Source of the DNA: Trichoplax adhaerens
Taxonomy: Eukaryota; Placozoa; Uniplacotomia; Trichoplacea; Trichoplacidae
Direction of reading: 5' to 3'
DNA length: 64,000 bases
Assembly (NCBI RefSeq): GCF_000150275.1
Contig: NW_002060947.1
Span: forward strand, 6,473,211-6,537,210
The position numbers and the translations under genes are program-made. Of this stretch, positions 39,755-52,339 are shown piece by piece. Under the pieces are notes generated by a model. That model saw only the letters and a list, made by a program, of their open reading frames with translations, did not search any database and had not been told where the DNA came from. The stretch's first letter is position 1. Each line of letters opens with the position of its first letter.

Positions 39755-40384
39755 TGTGATAGTGTTATGTTCTGTATTAGAGTAGAAATATCTATGTTAG
39801 GATAATTCTGTTAGCCTATCCTTATTTAGTTAACTTCTAATTTGGATATACTGTATTTTAATATAGCACTGACTTTTTATGACAGTGACACTTATACACA
39901 TACTGAAATTAATAGTTATAATAGGGAATGCAAATCATCTACTTACAGTTCAAATTATTGTGATTGTAATATACTTATAGTAGATTGTAAATTATCATGG
40001 AAATGTTCCGTGATAGGACATATCGTAATCTGACTATTTTGTATTAGTCATTATATGTCTATATTCGTAAATACTGTTGTCTGCATTAAGGGAGCAGTAG
40101 CTAAAATTAATACCTAATTCAGTAAATGATTCCAATGTTAATCGTATTAACTATAACTCATGAACCATTGTGGAATAGTATATAAATGCAGTATATCGTG
40201 TAATAAAGTGGATTCTCAAACTTGGTGTTTAACGTAAAATACGAGGCGTTTAAGTCTTTGTGTAGTCTGCTAGTAGAGCAAAAGTGTTTGTGATAGTGCA
40301 GGTATCGTTCCTTGATACGTGGTTCAAGGAATTGACTTATTGATCGTATATTACGTTATCTTGTTGCAAAGCTGTTTTGTGGCA
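39755..40384 (+). mobile_element. Solo LTR B (family 1), 630 bp, TSD gtaat
   Basis: It begins TGTGATAGTG and ends CTGTTTTGTGGCA and aligns end to end with LTR A, with about 18 differences and one missing base by eye (roughly 97% identical). It is flanked by an exact 5-bp duplication, gtaat at 39750-39754 and 40385-40389, different from that of LTR A. It is therefore an independent insertion and not part of a segmental duplication. The aataaa of LTR A is kept at 40202-40207. Several CpG sites of copy A read TpG or CpA here. No internal element sequence adjoins it. Confidence 0.88.
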
Positions 40385-40609
40385 GTAATCTACAGTTTGC
40401 AGCGGGAAAATATCAGGACCTTTACGTATTAAAGTATAGTGAAAATGATATTTAGCGTTAAGACATTGCGATAATGGACGTGTTACACAATGTTCTATGA
40501 TCATGGAGATCTTGTGTTAGGGTATTGTGTAAACGTGGTTGTGACAAACTATAAATTAGAATTAGATCCACTACCATAATCATAAACATGGTAAAATAAT
40601 ATTATTTTT

Positions 40610-40976
40610 CTCGCACCAGCAATACATAAAGTAAAAGTATTTGGATTAAACTAAAATCCATCACGCTTAAGAGAAAGATGATGATTTATATGAATGATTG
40701 ACGGCACGATTTAGTTATATTGTTAGCCTTAATAGAATTCTACAATTTCTTGAACATAAATTCAATCGATCCACGTTATTATGGATTATAAGCACCGATA
40801 GTACATAAAGTGAAAATATCTATTTTAAAAATAAAGTCCATCACGTTCTAGAGAAAGATGATAATTTACTATGAATGATTGACGGCGTTATTTAGTAACA
40901 TTGTTCGCCTCAATTGTATTCTAAGATTTCTTGAATAAAAATTCAATCGATCTACGTTATCACGGATTGTTAGTCA
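40610..40976. repeat. Degenerate tandem repeat, two units of about 179 bp
   Basis: The series 'tacataaagt', 'tccatcacg', 'agagaaagatga', 'gaatgattgacggc' and 'attcaatcgat' followed by 'acgttat' occurs twice in the same order, starting near 40623 and 40802. Identity is moderate. It lies about 230 bp after LTR B. Confidence 0.75.
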
Positions 40977-43900
40977 ATAAAGAAATCTTGTATGTGTAAA
41001 TAACGCTTGAACTAACAAAAAATAGAATAGGAGAATAAAAGCTTTAATTAAAGCTTTAAGAATGTCTAAACAATGGTTAATCAAGATAATCAATAGTCTA
41101 TCTAAGCGAATGCCTTAGCTTAATAACTGCTGCAACAAAAGGTCATCTGTTATTTCTATTTATTTTATAGAATATGATTATCTCTACCTCAATTAAGATA
41201 AGGTAAATTAGAATAATTTATAATGGTAATGAGTGTGCGATAGCGAATTAGCGTCTTACTTGATCATATCATGAACTGCTGTTATTAGTCATATAGAAAA
41301 TAAATCGCTATCCTGAAGTTTTTTATCTACTTTTCTAGCCATAGACCCAATCGGATGACGTCAAGTCGATGAAATAAACAACAAATCAGTCCAAGTATGC
41401 ATAAAAAATTCCTTCCTATTCATTATTATAATAAATCCATTCCTTCATATCCTTTAAATATAAACTTAAGAATTAGCATCGATTAATATATTAGAGGGCA
41501 GGACAGCGATATCGCCATTCTTTTCATTAATCTTTTTTTAGTAATACAGTAATTTTATTCTGCCATTATCGTGTTCCTTCTAGGGCTTTTCATTCCTTTT
41601 TTTATTTCATTCGCTACTTAGTGTTGTTGCATTGTTTCACCCCATGTTGTCTAGAAATCAACATCCACTGACTGTTATTGTGAAGAGAAGCAATTTATAT
41701 CAGAATGTGGATATAAATTAATACAGTGTTAGAGTACTTGACCTATAGAAAAGTGTCAAACTGACCTAATCGGTACATTGACTAGCATTCAGTATTTTCA
41801 TTTTTTGATCTTATAGATAGAAACGACATCAATCGATTATATTATTTTATTCATTCTTCTGGCCTTTTTGATCGTCACTAATAATACATCACCGAAAAAT
41901 TCACGATCAAATTAAAGCCGTGAAAAACTAATTTCTTATTTGGTGATCGAATCGCTTTATTTTACAAGCAATCTCATTAAAACTTATGTCGGCTATTTCA
42001 AGATTTTAACTTATCCAGTAGTCCAATTACCAAACTTTAATATCTTAACATTTTCAAATTATTGGATAGAAAAGCTAATCGAAATTCATTGGAGCGTTAG
42101 CTCTTGTGATCATACTTTATTTTTAGGTGAACCGAAAGATAAAAAGGAACAGGACGTCCTTTCATTCATATATCAATACAACGATTAGATACTGCTGTGA
42201 TAATTCTCGTTTAAAAGAATCAACTTTTATTGGATTACCAAAATATCAGTCTCGGATTAATCTAAAGTTAATTGCCGATTTACTTTCATTCATGAACAAC
42301 CGACTTGCCCAGCAATGACGAGTTGAAACTATAAATGCGGACTTAGCCTCTGACTACAATTAAATTAACATCCATCAACGGAATCGGTAACTTTGTGACA
42401 ATACGAGAAAGAAAACTACCCTGGTAGAAAGGTAAAATCGAATCAATCTATATTTTGGATATATATTTTATGTAGTTGAATCTACCATATAGCTTGCGAT
42501 AATCTCCCTTTGAAAAATAAAATAGATCATAAAGTCAACTGTCTACTAGTTTCAAGCAATTGCTTCTGACACGAAAACCTTACTTAACAATCATCGTTGA
42601 TTATTACACAACTGCTGCCTATATCTAGTTTTGTCTCGGTGTAATATCTGATCTCCTATTACTAATACAGTAATATGTAATTTAATTCCTTACATTATTC
42701 TTAGTTTATATTTTTTATCAGTTTAACTCTGTACAATAGCGAAATTGTCTTGATAGCATTGAATTTTTTACCATAAATCCATTACAGGACTCCGGAATTC
42801 TTGATCAAGTCCTACGTATCTAAGTAAATAATAGTTGTTTGTCTAGTTATTTCCTCACAAAGTTGAATGCACTGTGCTATTTGTTGCCAGTTTATCATAA
42901 TGTGCATACTAATTCCTGTACATTATTGTAGTTACTAGCCCAATATCTCACATTTTAGTCCACCATGTTGGACATAGATTATACTTAATCAGTCTTTACT
43001 GCCGGATATGTCTCTGCGATAGAAATATGAAGATACCTTAATCTACGAAATTTATCAATGTCTAAATACCCTTATTAGTTTATATTGAACTAAAGCAGAT
43101 ACTTTTTGTATCAATAGATGAATATTATTAGTTTATTTGCCTCATTATTATTTTATTAAGAGTAAACTGGGATATACTTTTCTAACGTAGTTTGTGAGAT
43201 ATTTTTCTCGAAAATTTTGCATTCTAATTTTAATTACGTATAGATAGAAATCGCACAAACGTCCTGTAATGATCATTGTAAAGCCAAGTACAAAACTAAA
43301 AGTTATTTTAGAAGCAGGAAAGTTACGATAAGTGCTATACAGCTTTCTGTACCTTATTTTTTGAAAAGTGTTTCTGTAGAGAAAAAAATAGCCTGAGAAG
43401 TTTATAATTCATCATATTCTAGCGTAGATGTCGGCTTAGGATATCTAACATTTCGATGTTTACTTCAAATACAGTCTGTTTATTTATTCTTATTTTACCT
43501 TTTATAAAGAAGCGATTGGTTAATTAAAACATACAATATAAAGATAACTTTTGCAATTCATATAATATATCTATACGATGTTATCATAGTGATACTGCGC
43601 GGTTGCTGGCCATACTAGTATTAATTGATTCCAATTTTCGTTAAAATAACATAATTTTACTTTCTTATTTCCCTCCTTCTGATATCAACTATGCAATATT
43701 ACTTGATCCAATATAACTATCATTTATGTAAACGTATATACAGTTATCACACCATCTAGTTACAGTTTTAAGTTTACAAAGGATATTTTCTTACTTATTA
43801 ACTTACATCAGCTGTATAAGCCTTGGGAATAAATATCGTATGTAGATAATAGGTATCATCTGCTGTAGTAATGGTCTTCGGTTTTATTGCGACATTTTTA

Positions 43901-44982
43901 CTGTATGATTTCCATCAATATAATCTATATTATGAAATCGGAGATAGAACATAGCTTACGAATTTTTTGCGTAGGCTCATTGTCTTCCTTAAATTCTAAT
44001 GATACTTTACGAACCATAATATAATTATTAGCGATGCCAGATAATCTTAGGTATTTTAACAAGATACATAGTTCGTATATCAGGTATTTAGGTCTATACT
44101 AGAATCAATTTCTGTATGAATCTTAGTTTTCAATTGCATCGAATAATTTAACATAAATGCTTTATCTCTACTGACATTAATCATATGTTTTAGTTGTAAT
44201 TTGGGAGTTAACAAAATTTTGTTTAGCTCAACCATTCATTGCGATTTTCTACAGCAATTTCACAATTTACATAAACGAGTGTGCCCTGGATAACCTTTGA
44301 TCGCCTACATGGCCAATATCTGGAAATTTTTGCCATGCTACTTTAATTTTACTCTATTCAGATGGATTGACTCTAAATTAAAATCTAGTACAAATTAAAT
44401 TCTACTGTTAGCTATCAATAAGGCCCAATTTAGGAAATGGTAAATTCTAGATTTTACCTACAACGTGAATTTTGCGAAATGAATCGATATGATGAAGGTG
44501 GACTAGGATTCTTTCCGTTTTCATTTTTATTTTTAATATAAATTATATTACTGGAAGTGTCATTATTATTAGATAAATGATACAGTTAGAAAAATAAATC
44601 TTAATGACAATACCTTAAATCAAACTAGAATGTCTCTATTAATTATCATTAAATTTTTACTCGTCTGTTAAAGATTCAATATCGTTAATCTAGGCTATAT
44701 TGATGTACAATCCTCAGATGCATGCATAATCAAGCCGCTATTTTTGCAGGGCAGATTATTATATTTAATGCCTGGTTTCAGAATGATTAGAAATAAACTT
44801 GACATTCGGTTGCTATTGACTAACCGATTGAAGTTATAGCTGAACTTTTGAACCTTTTCTACGAGGCACAATAAGATAATCAATCCGTTCGTATGATCAA
44901 ATTTTGGGCTACTGTAGCGAGTAGTGCCACTAGAATTAAATACCATGCACTGCGAGAATTCTAGATGCTTAAGATAGTTTTA
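40977..44982. other. AT-rich gene-free stretch
   Basis: About 4 kb with no supportable gene. Two overlapping openings near 41.94-42.32 kb (82 and 63 codons, different frames) could be a decayed coding fragment, but no domain is recognisable. A 20-bp perfect palindrome (aaagctttaattaaagcttt) lies at 41038-41057. Confidence 0.45.
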
Positions 44983-45172
44983 AAGTATTTTCAACTGTTA
45001 CTATAAAACTTGATATGCACAATTCTAGTCCGGGGAAAGATTACTCTAAAAAGGTACTTTACTTTTGGAAGTACTTTATACTATTAGTAACTGTTAGCAG
45101 TAAAGCTTGTTATGCGCAATTTCAGTCCAGTAAAAGACTACATTAAAAGGTATTCTGCTTTACGTTAAATGT
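44983..45172. repeat. Degenerate tandem repeat, two units of about 98 bp
   Basis: A block with 'aactgtta', 'aa(a/g)cttg(a/t)tatgc', 'cagtccagt'-like and 'aaaaggta' parts occurs twice in the same order. The 'cttg(a/t)tatgc' landmark is near 45009 and 45106. Confidence 0.6.
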
Positions 45173-46236
45173 ATTAAAGCTTCAACTTTAATGCTTTTCA
45201 CTTATATTAATCTAATCATCATGTTAAATCAAAAGCAAATGAAACATTTATTTTTAGGCTATGTAAGTGACATAAGACTTACTCTATAAGAACTTCGAAA
45301 CCTTGTTAAGAAGTTATTCTAGATAACCCTGTTTTAGTGAGCAAAGGTTCAGAATTACTACTCTAGAGATCTGATTGAAAGCTCATATTCATTAAAATAA
45401 ACAGTTGATGTCTTTATGCTTAAATTATGATTGTAATGAATGAATGATGATGACTTTACTGACGATATATTAAAAGAAAATTTTTCTGTCAAAATATAAC
45501 TAAATTTTTAAATGGTTGGATATAAATCCCTACATTTTTGTTTTCTTTTTTGAATAATTAATAATTTTATTGATGCTTTGCACAAAATTAAACTATTTTT
45601 CGATATTGCCTTTAAATATTCATATGCTAATAATGTTGCAGAGACTTGTAACATTAATCATTGTGATGAAGCGATCGGGATCAAAATACTTTGATTACTA
45701 CTTCATTTCTTGGCAACATTACATTAGCAATAAATAGTAATATTTTATAAAATCGATTCGAAGCCAATTGAGAAACCATCCATACTACGTATAGTCGTAA
45801 GCGTAGGCAGGTTATATTATGATCACTCAGAGTGCTTTTTCGTATTCCAATGAGTTCACTGTATAACATTCCCTCTCGACAGACCCAATTTTTAGTATCT
45901 TGATTAAGCATACACTCGAAACATGTCCATTTGATCAGCTGTCTACGTAGCCCACGTTACTTTCTTTAATAATAAATGGTAAGGATCGTTTAACTTTGAA
46001 AATTTAAAATACCCTCTTTCCTTCATATTACTTGCACAAGATAAATTATAATATTATCGTTATAATGCAAATCCATTTCTAATTAATAAGTATAAAAATA
46101 TGATTAATTCATTAATCATTTGATTTCTACTTCACACTTTTACAGATTGCTGTAAATCGTATGAAAATTGGCTATCTCAATGTAGAAGTGGAATTATTGC
46201 GTCTTGTTAATCTTTTGGCTAAGAAGTTTAGGGAAA
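45173..46236. other. Intergenic stretch upstream of GPCR-3
   Basis: No gene is seen. A tataaaaa at 46091-46098 lies about 146 bp before the GPCR-3 ATG, a distance similar to that of the tataaata before GPCR-1, and may be a core promoter element. This is a weak call in AT-rich DNA. Confidence 0.4.
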
Positions 46237-47334
46237 ATGTCGTCTATTGAGATTTTAGCGACATCTGCAGCATTTACTGTCCCAAGCAATCAATTAAGCG
46301 CAGATGCAATTGCTGAAAGTGTCGTATGGGGAATTATTGCCTTACTAACTGTGATTACCAACAGTTGCCTACTTTATATCTTAATTAAGAAGCGCCATTT
46401 AAAGATTGTTTCCAGGCCAATATTAATCAGCATCGCTATAGCAAGTATTCTATTTGCAATCCTATATATTTTACCACGTTGGAGCATCCCCAACATTTAC
46501 CATAATCCTATCTTATGTCATATTTTACCAGTTTTGGGCCAATCATTTATATTAACAATTAATTTTCATGTATGGATTATTGCTGTTGATCGCTACATAT
46601 TTATTGTTCATCCACAGCGCCATCGTGCCCATTGTACTAGAACTACAACTTGGACAATCTTATTAGTGGTCTGGATTATAACCTTATTGATGCCATTTGT
46701 GCCTTTAATGACCTATAGTCCGATCGATCCTAAAACTTGCGATTATATCGTTCAGGATAACTTGTCTAATGAAATCTTTTACTTAACCTATTTCATCGTC
46801 TTTTTTTTCGTACCGCTGATCATCATTACTGTAGTTTATATCGGTATTTTAATTATGCTGCATTCCAAACAAAAACGGTATAGGCAACAATTATCGATGG
46901 ATACTTATGGATTAACACAAAAACATCATATTAAAAATGGACGCACTCTTGCCCATATGCTAACATTCATTGGTGTATTTGTTATATTTTGGCTACCATT
47001 TGTTTTAACCTTCTTGATTTTACAACTGAGGCCTAAAACAGACCTTCAGCTACAAGTACTCAAGGTTACGCAATATATTGCCTTCTCCTATCCAGCTTTT
47101 AATCCAATCATATATTCTTATTTTACATTAAAAATACGTCGAGAAATTTTCTCAATGTTTAGACAATGTGAAAATAAACTAGGCTGCAACATTGCTTGTA
47201 TTCCTTATTGTCGTTCTGCCGCCATATCACCCGAGCAGCTAGTACAGGAACGTTATGATGTGGCAGCTCGCGTTATTGATGTTAAACATCCCTCGACGGT
47301 AGTTGCTGAGAATTCTTCTTTCTTAGATAGATGA
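46237..47334 (+). CDS. GPCR-3: single-exon rhodopsin-family receptor with canonical DRY and NPxxY
   Basis: A 365-residue seven-helix receptor in one exon, started at the first ATG of the frame (A at -3, aaaATG). Class A marks are N42 in TM1, C94 with loop partner C168, D118-R-Y120 after TM3, P193 in TM5, F251-W-L-P254 in TM6 and N289-P-I-I-Y293 in TM7. TM2 has S70 where the sodium-site aspartate is usual. The N-terminus of about 28 residues has no N-glycosylation sequon. A tail of about 65 residues follows TM7, with a cysteine cluster (C311, C317, C321, C325) that could be lipidated. It aligns without gaps to GPCR-4 through TM7; I count 191 identities in residues 31-310. Intact DRY, FWLP and NPxxY suggest a working G-protein-coupled receptor of unknown ligand. 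It is the first of a same-strand series with the pseudogene at 53.7 kb and GPCR-4. Confidence 0.95.
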   Translation: MSSIEILATSAAFTVPSNQLSADAIAESVVWGIIALLTVITNSCLLYILIKKRHLKIVSRPILISIAIASILFAILYILPRWSIPNIYHNPILCHILPVLGQSFILTINFHVWIIAVDRYIFIVHPQRHRAHCTRTTTWTILLVVWIITLLMPFVPLMTYSPIDPKTCDYIVQDNLSNEIFYLTYFIVFFFVPLIIITVVYIGILIMLHSKQKRYRQQLSMDTYGLTQKHHIKNGRTLAHMLTFIGVFVIFWLPFVLTFLILQLRPKTDLQLQVLKVTQYIAFSYPAFNPIIYSYFTLKIRREIFSMFRQCENKLGCNIACIPYCRSAAISPEQLVQERYDVAARVIDVKHPSTVVAENSSFLDR

Positions 47335-50300
47335 ACATTCTGGGACGTAGGCTAAAATATAATACTGTGTACCCTATGAAACTCGTATACTATTAAGAGA
47401 AGCTTATTCTCTCTAAAAAGATAGATATTTGTACATGAGTAGCGTCTTCGAAGAATCGCTTGAAAAGTAGGTACCTGGAACTAATATAGAGTTATGGACG
47501 TAGGAGGATAGATTATGATTAAGAAATATATATTTCGTTTTTTTACGATTAGAATTCATTGCTTACAATAGTAGCGATGAAATATTCGCCCATAGACGCA
47601 TTTAAAAATTTAAGATACCAATGTTATTTAATTGAAGATAGATTTCTCATGTAAGTTTTATTTGTAAATTATACTGAATTTTCCGAGATAGATTTTCAAA
47701 ATAGGATTAAAACTTTTTCTGATTACAATTGTAAAATTAGTTTAAAGAACGTGTAATGAAATCCTACATGAATAAATATTTATACTAAAACTTTATCTAA
47801 AATGCGTTTTAGATTTTAATTATGAAGGGAAGTACTAAACTTGTGATCTTCTTACTTGATGGTAATAAAAAATTAGATGAATTCTATATTTTCCTTTATG
47901 TTATACAGCTTCTGGTAGATATTTTAAGGCAGTATAGCAGTAGCAAAGATATGATAATTTATCTCTTTTGCAATCTTACCGATTCCTTGTGATATTTACG
48001 TTGTGAAAATATAGTACCATAATATGAATAAAAATTTGTCAAGAATTAGTTTAAGTTGCGTTAATACAAAAAATTTACTGTCGCATATATTAGGTCTCGA
48101 ATAGACTTATTAAGGATTCTACTTATTCATTTATAAGTTATCATATAATACTACTCTATGTTAAAGCTCGATAATCATTAGGTCGTCAGAAATCATACTA
48201 GAATATGCCTAACGACAATAAACTCTTATGAAAGTTTTATTAGACATTACAGATTATGACTGAAATAAAAACAATATCTTCGTTGACTTTGCGATATCTG
48301 GTGCTGTGTTGAATATACTTCGACTAATATGGCGTTATTATAATTTTGTTGTAGCTATCAAATTCAAATATTTGATAAATTTTAGAATTCTATTTGGCGT
48401 TTAATGCAGCACGAGTGCTTAATCGCATTACTAAGGTTACTAGAAGTATCTTCGACTGTTGTTATTATGAGATTAGATGAAACTCTCATTATCATGATTT
48501 GAAGAGATATTCGAAAGATAGGAATAAAACTGTATAATTAATATAATGAAAATGAGAAAATTTCTAAATTAGAAGACATTTCGAGGTCGACTAATACTAA
48601 CGATACAATTTTGACTTTAATACTTGGATATGTCATCATGATCCGAATTAAACTGGATGCTCCGTATTTGCGTTTAGTAATTGAGATTGTAGCTATAAGC
48701 TTATTTTCTTTTTTAATTAAAAATTAATAGATTTGTTAAGTTAATAGACCCCATTAAGTATACGAATGGTGCGTTTCGCAAGAATATCTTTGTAAGCATT
48801 TTAGTCTATTACATGAGGATGCAGGGTAACCCTCTTGACTTAAAATTTTACTAACAGTCATTGGCATGAATTTTGGAATTTAAAAAATTTTAATTGTATT
48901 GGACCTTTACTTCAATGGCAGATTCTAGATCATAAATAAGACTGATAAATTGGGACAACTTCGGGGATTTATTTCATAATTTATCATTATCAAGATAACC
49001 GCAGATAAAGTATACACGGTTATCATTTATCATTAATCTGTTGATATAAAAGCATAGGGCAATTTGAATAACATTGAACAAATCCATAAGCAACATTATT
49101 TGCAGGAAATTTGCTAAGAATTCTTACAGTCACGTCGAAACTTAGAACGAAAGAATGTAATTTTACAAGCTGAAACCTTACATTTAATACATTTTCACGT
49201 TACCATAATTGCTTTTAAATCGGCCCCGTGGTATTTAACATGTACAATTCATTTCGTTATAATAACTGATAGAAGATTGATAACTAAACTATTCTATATT
49301 CAAATTAATAAGCTCTCTTTGTTTAGATAGGACAAAATATCCGAGCATTCATAATTTCTATGCAGTGGATAAAGAGTAGCAAGTGGCCAGTTTATGTTAG
49401 CTTGCTTTAAATATTAATATGGCTTTGGAAGGCAGCAGTTTATTAAATTACCAATTTACAGGAATCGAGACCAGGCTCTTATATACTTTTATCAACCTTA
49501 TTATATTCCTATTGTTGATTATTAGATGATTGAATTGATGTCTGCCCCTTGAAAGACTTCAATTCGGGTTTACTTTTATAATTCTTATACTGCTTGTATC
49601 TTAAAGTATAACAATTTGTGTTAATAGGCACTGAGAGCTTCAACTATACTTCTAGCCACAGGATTGAATATTATTTTGAAAAAATTAATAAAATTGTAAA
49701 TTTTACCACATAAAATTGAAGTTTATGTCGGATTAAAATGACTTTATAGGCGTCCTTGGCGAAATTTTAGGATTCTTTTACATCATCAACTTCATTTTCT
49801 GCGAACCTATTGCATTAACATCTTCGTTGCCTTCATAATTTTTAACATTAAAATTTTGATTTTAATTTTACTTTTATCCACTTCCTTACCTACGCTATAC
49901 TTAATATTTGTTCATAAAAATATTTAAAATTAGGAGTAGAATGCATACTTCATTTGATGAATGCTTTTTTTACGAAAATTTTATTACTTATGAAGCTACG
50001 TATATTTTATGCTTTATACTTTAAAATGTTTGTAATAACATTTACAGAAAAGCCACAAGCAATCATTAAAATCTTTAGCATGGTTAAAATGAATCATTTA
50101 CATGGAAATGCGTTATTTATTATTATGTTGTGATAGCTAGATATCCTTTGACCTTGGATGGCAGTAGGTATTCTAAATTGAATTTCCAGTCTGTCAGAGC
50201 GTAAGGCTATAGATTAAATTATCGATTGTTAATTAACGACTTAATATAAAAACAGAAAGTAAGCTAAAAACAAGTTTAGCATTGTCAAAGCAGATGGAAG

Positions 50301-50694
50301 GTGATAAAAATATTAAGGATAGAATGCGATCTAATAGTTACGCTATTTTACATAACAGAAGCTGTCAACTCGTAGTGAGAAATATTTTAGAAGCCAAATT
50401 CATCCCTACTTCCTTATTCAATTAAGAAACCAGAAAATGTTTATTCATTCGCAATTGAAAGCAGTGGATTAAATCTATTCGTGTACATATGAAAGTCTAT
50501 ATATTATTGTTATAGCATTATTTCAAAGTCATTTATTTTAAGTCATAAATTAAAAATGCAACAGCGTTGATATTGACTGAACAATAAATTTAAGGAATAA
50601 CTAGATCTATGAAATAATGACTAAAATCAAAGAAAATTATCATTATCATCTTTTATCAAGCAAAGATAACAAGAATTGGACTACTATATTTCAT
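47335..50694. other. AT-rich gene-free stretch after GPCR-3
   Basis: No gene is supported. No poly(A) signal is obvious close behind the stop codon; the first clear aataaa is several hundred bases downstream. Confidence 0.45.
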
Positions 50695-51281
50695 TGTCAC
50701 GGTACGCCGTTACTAATTAAGTAACTGTAAATTAATGAATGCTTATGAATAGATAAGATAAGGTTATCTGCTATGTTTTAATGCGCTTGTAGCTGATAAT
50801 AGGATGGTAGAAATGAGATAAAAATAGAAGTTGTTAGCAGTTAATTTACTGTAGGTTTATAAGTTGTGTTAATCTCTAAAAATTGAGCTGTATATGGACG
50901 AAGGTTAAGCGTCTTAACACCTGATAGCTTGTAGCTATCTAAGTCTGAGGATATCGACATGTATATTTAGTAATGGTATTATACTAATTAATGTAACTTG
51001 CAAAGCATGAATTCTCACTCGTTAATATTGGAATTCACTGTAGAAACCTATTTAAGCGCGTGTGTTTGTAGAATAAAAAAGTAATTGCTCAAGAAACGGC
51101 AAGACTCATATCGTGAAGAATAGTGTAATAATTAGTCAGTTGTCTGTGGAGATCAGCCGAGAAATCGAGTTCTCAAATACTTCTCTCATAGAAACTGAAA
51201 GTACTGGGAGAAATAGCCCAAGTTTTAAGTAACTACACTAGAGTTCTTTACTTTCCTTTGCCACAAGTGAGGGTTGTGACA
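50695..51281 (+). mobile_element. Solo LTR D (family 2), 587 bp, TSD ttcat
   Basis: It begins TGTCACGGTA and ends GGTTGTGACA, so its tips are also a short inverted repeat (TGTCAC/GTGACA). It is flanked by an exact 5-bp duplication, ttcat at 50690-50694 and 51282-51286. LTR C is a full-length copy in the opposite orientation 16 kb away. An aataaa lies at 51072-51077, leaving about 200 bp of U5-like sequence. No internal retroelement region is attached. Confidence 0.9.
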
Positions 51282-51286
51282 TTCAT

Positions 51287-52339
51287 AAAGACCTAATACT
51301 ATTAAGATTAGCGTGATCATATACTCGTAATGCAAAAACGTACAATCTGCCAAAATTATAGGCAGCGATTACCAAGGAAATAACTCTGATATATGAAATA
51401 ATGTATCCTAAGCTGGAATACTAATACACGTATCACCTGATTTATTCTAATTTCTTTTGGACTTATTTATTTGCTATGCCAACCTTTATACTATTACTTT
51501 AGCGCATACGCTACCTACTACCACGATACCTATAAATATGTCTACGACTATGTGATAGGTATTTGTTGCAATATTAATCTTTTATACCTTGTCATTACAA
51601 GGTATTGTTTTCGAGAATACGATTATGATGATTTTGTTTATTGGACTACCAAAACAAATAAGGAGCATAATCTGCATATTTTCCTCGTAGTTGAAGAATG
51701 CCTACTTTGAACTAGTATAGATCACTTTTAATCTAATATATTTTAATAACTTTTAACTTGCCTTCAATATGTATTATCCTTTAAGCAATCAATTGATTGT
51801 AGATTCATTTTTATAAGCATGCAAGAAGTATAATTACTTTTTATTATAACTTGAAGTACAGTTTTGAAACCCTTAGAATGCCAGCTGTGGTAGAGTTTTG
51901 GGCTCATCGTCAATAATGGCTGGATAGAATCTCTACTAATCCAAACGTCGTATATTTCTTATACATTTTATTTTCAGCATGTATTTACATCGAACTATGC
52001 AACTCGGATATTAAAAAGTAACCTTAATATTCGAGTTGCATAGTTCGATTCGCCTTGTTATCTACAACTTAAAATTTATGAAGATACTGAAAAGCCGTAG
52101 CTGTAAATCCGAATCTCAATAATGTAATTTATGGAAGTAAATACTGATATTTATTCTATAGAGCATCAGCTCAAAATTCTTCAGCTGGTATTGATAGTAA
52201 ATAGTTTGAAATGGTTTGGAGTTCATTATAGTGGCTTTTTGAGGGAAAATCAAGTTATAATTATTATAAATGCTACACACGTCATTATTAATAATTACAA
52301 CCTGACCTAATTTTCGATGCATAATAACCTAATTTAAGA
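51287..52339. other. AT-rich stretch with one strong hairpin
   Basis: Apart from the hairpin at 51989-52049 I see no gene. A 79-codon opening at 51.47-51.71 kb is tyrosine-rich, has no recognisable domain and is probably chance. Confidence 0.45.
51989..52049. repeat. Strong hairpin with 24-bp arms
   Basis: The arm at 51989-52012 pairs with 52026-52049 at 23 of 24 positions across a 13-base loop. Such a long near-perfect stem is well beyond chance locally. It could be a structured RNA, a fold-back element relic or a cruciform-prone site. Confidence 0.85.

Noticed and set aside
41940-42318. Two overlapping openings in different frames, perhaps a frameshifted gene
   Set aside because: No recognisable domain in either and no paralogue in the window to support a join; left as part of the gap entry.
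51471-51710. 79-codon tyrosine-rich opening
   Set aside because: Looks like translated AT-rich DNA; no start context, domain or repeat support.
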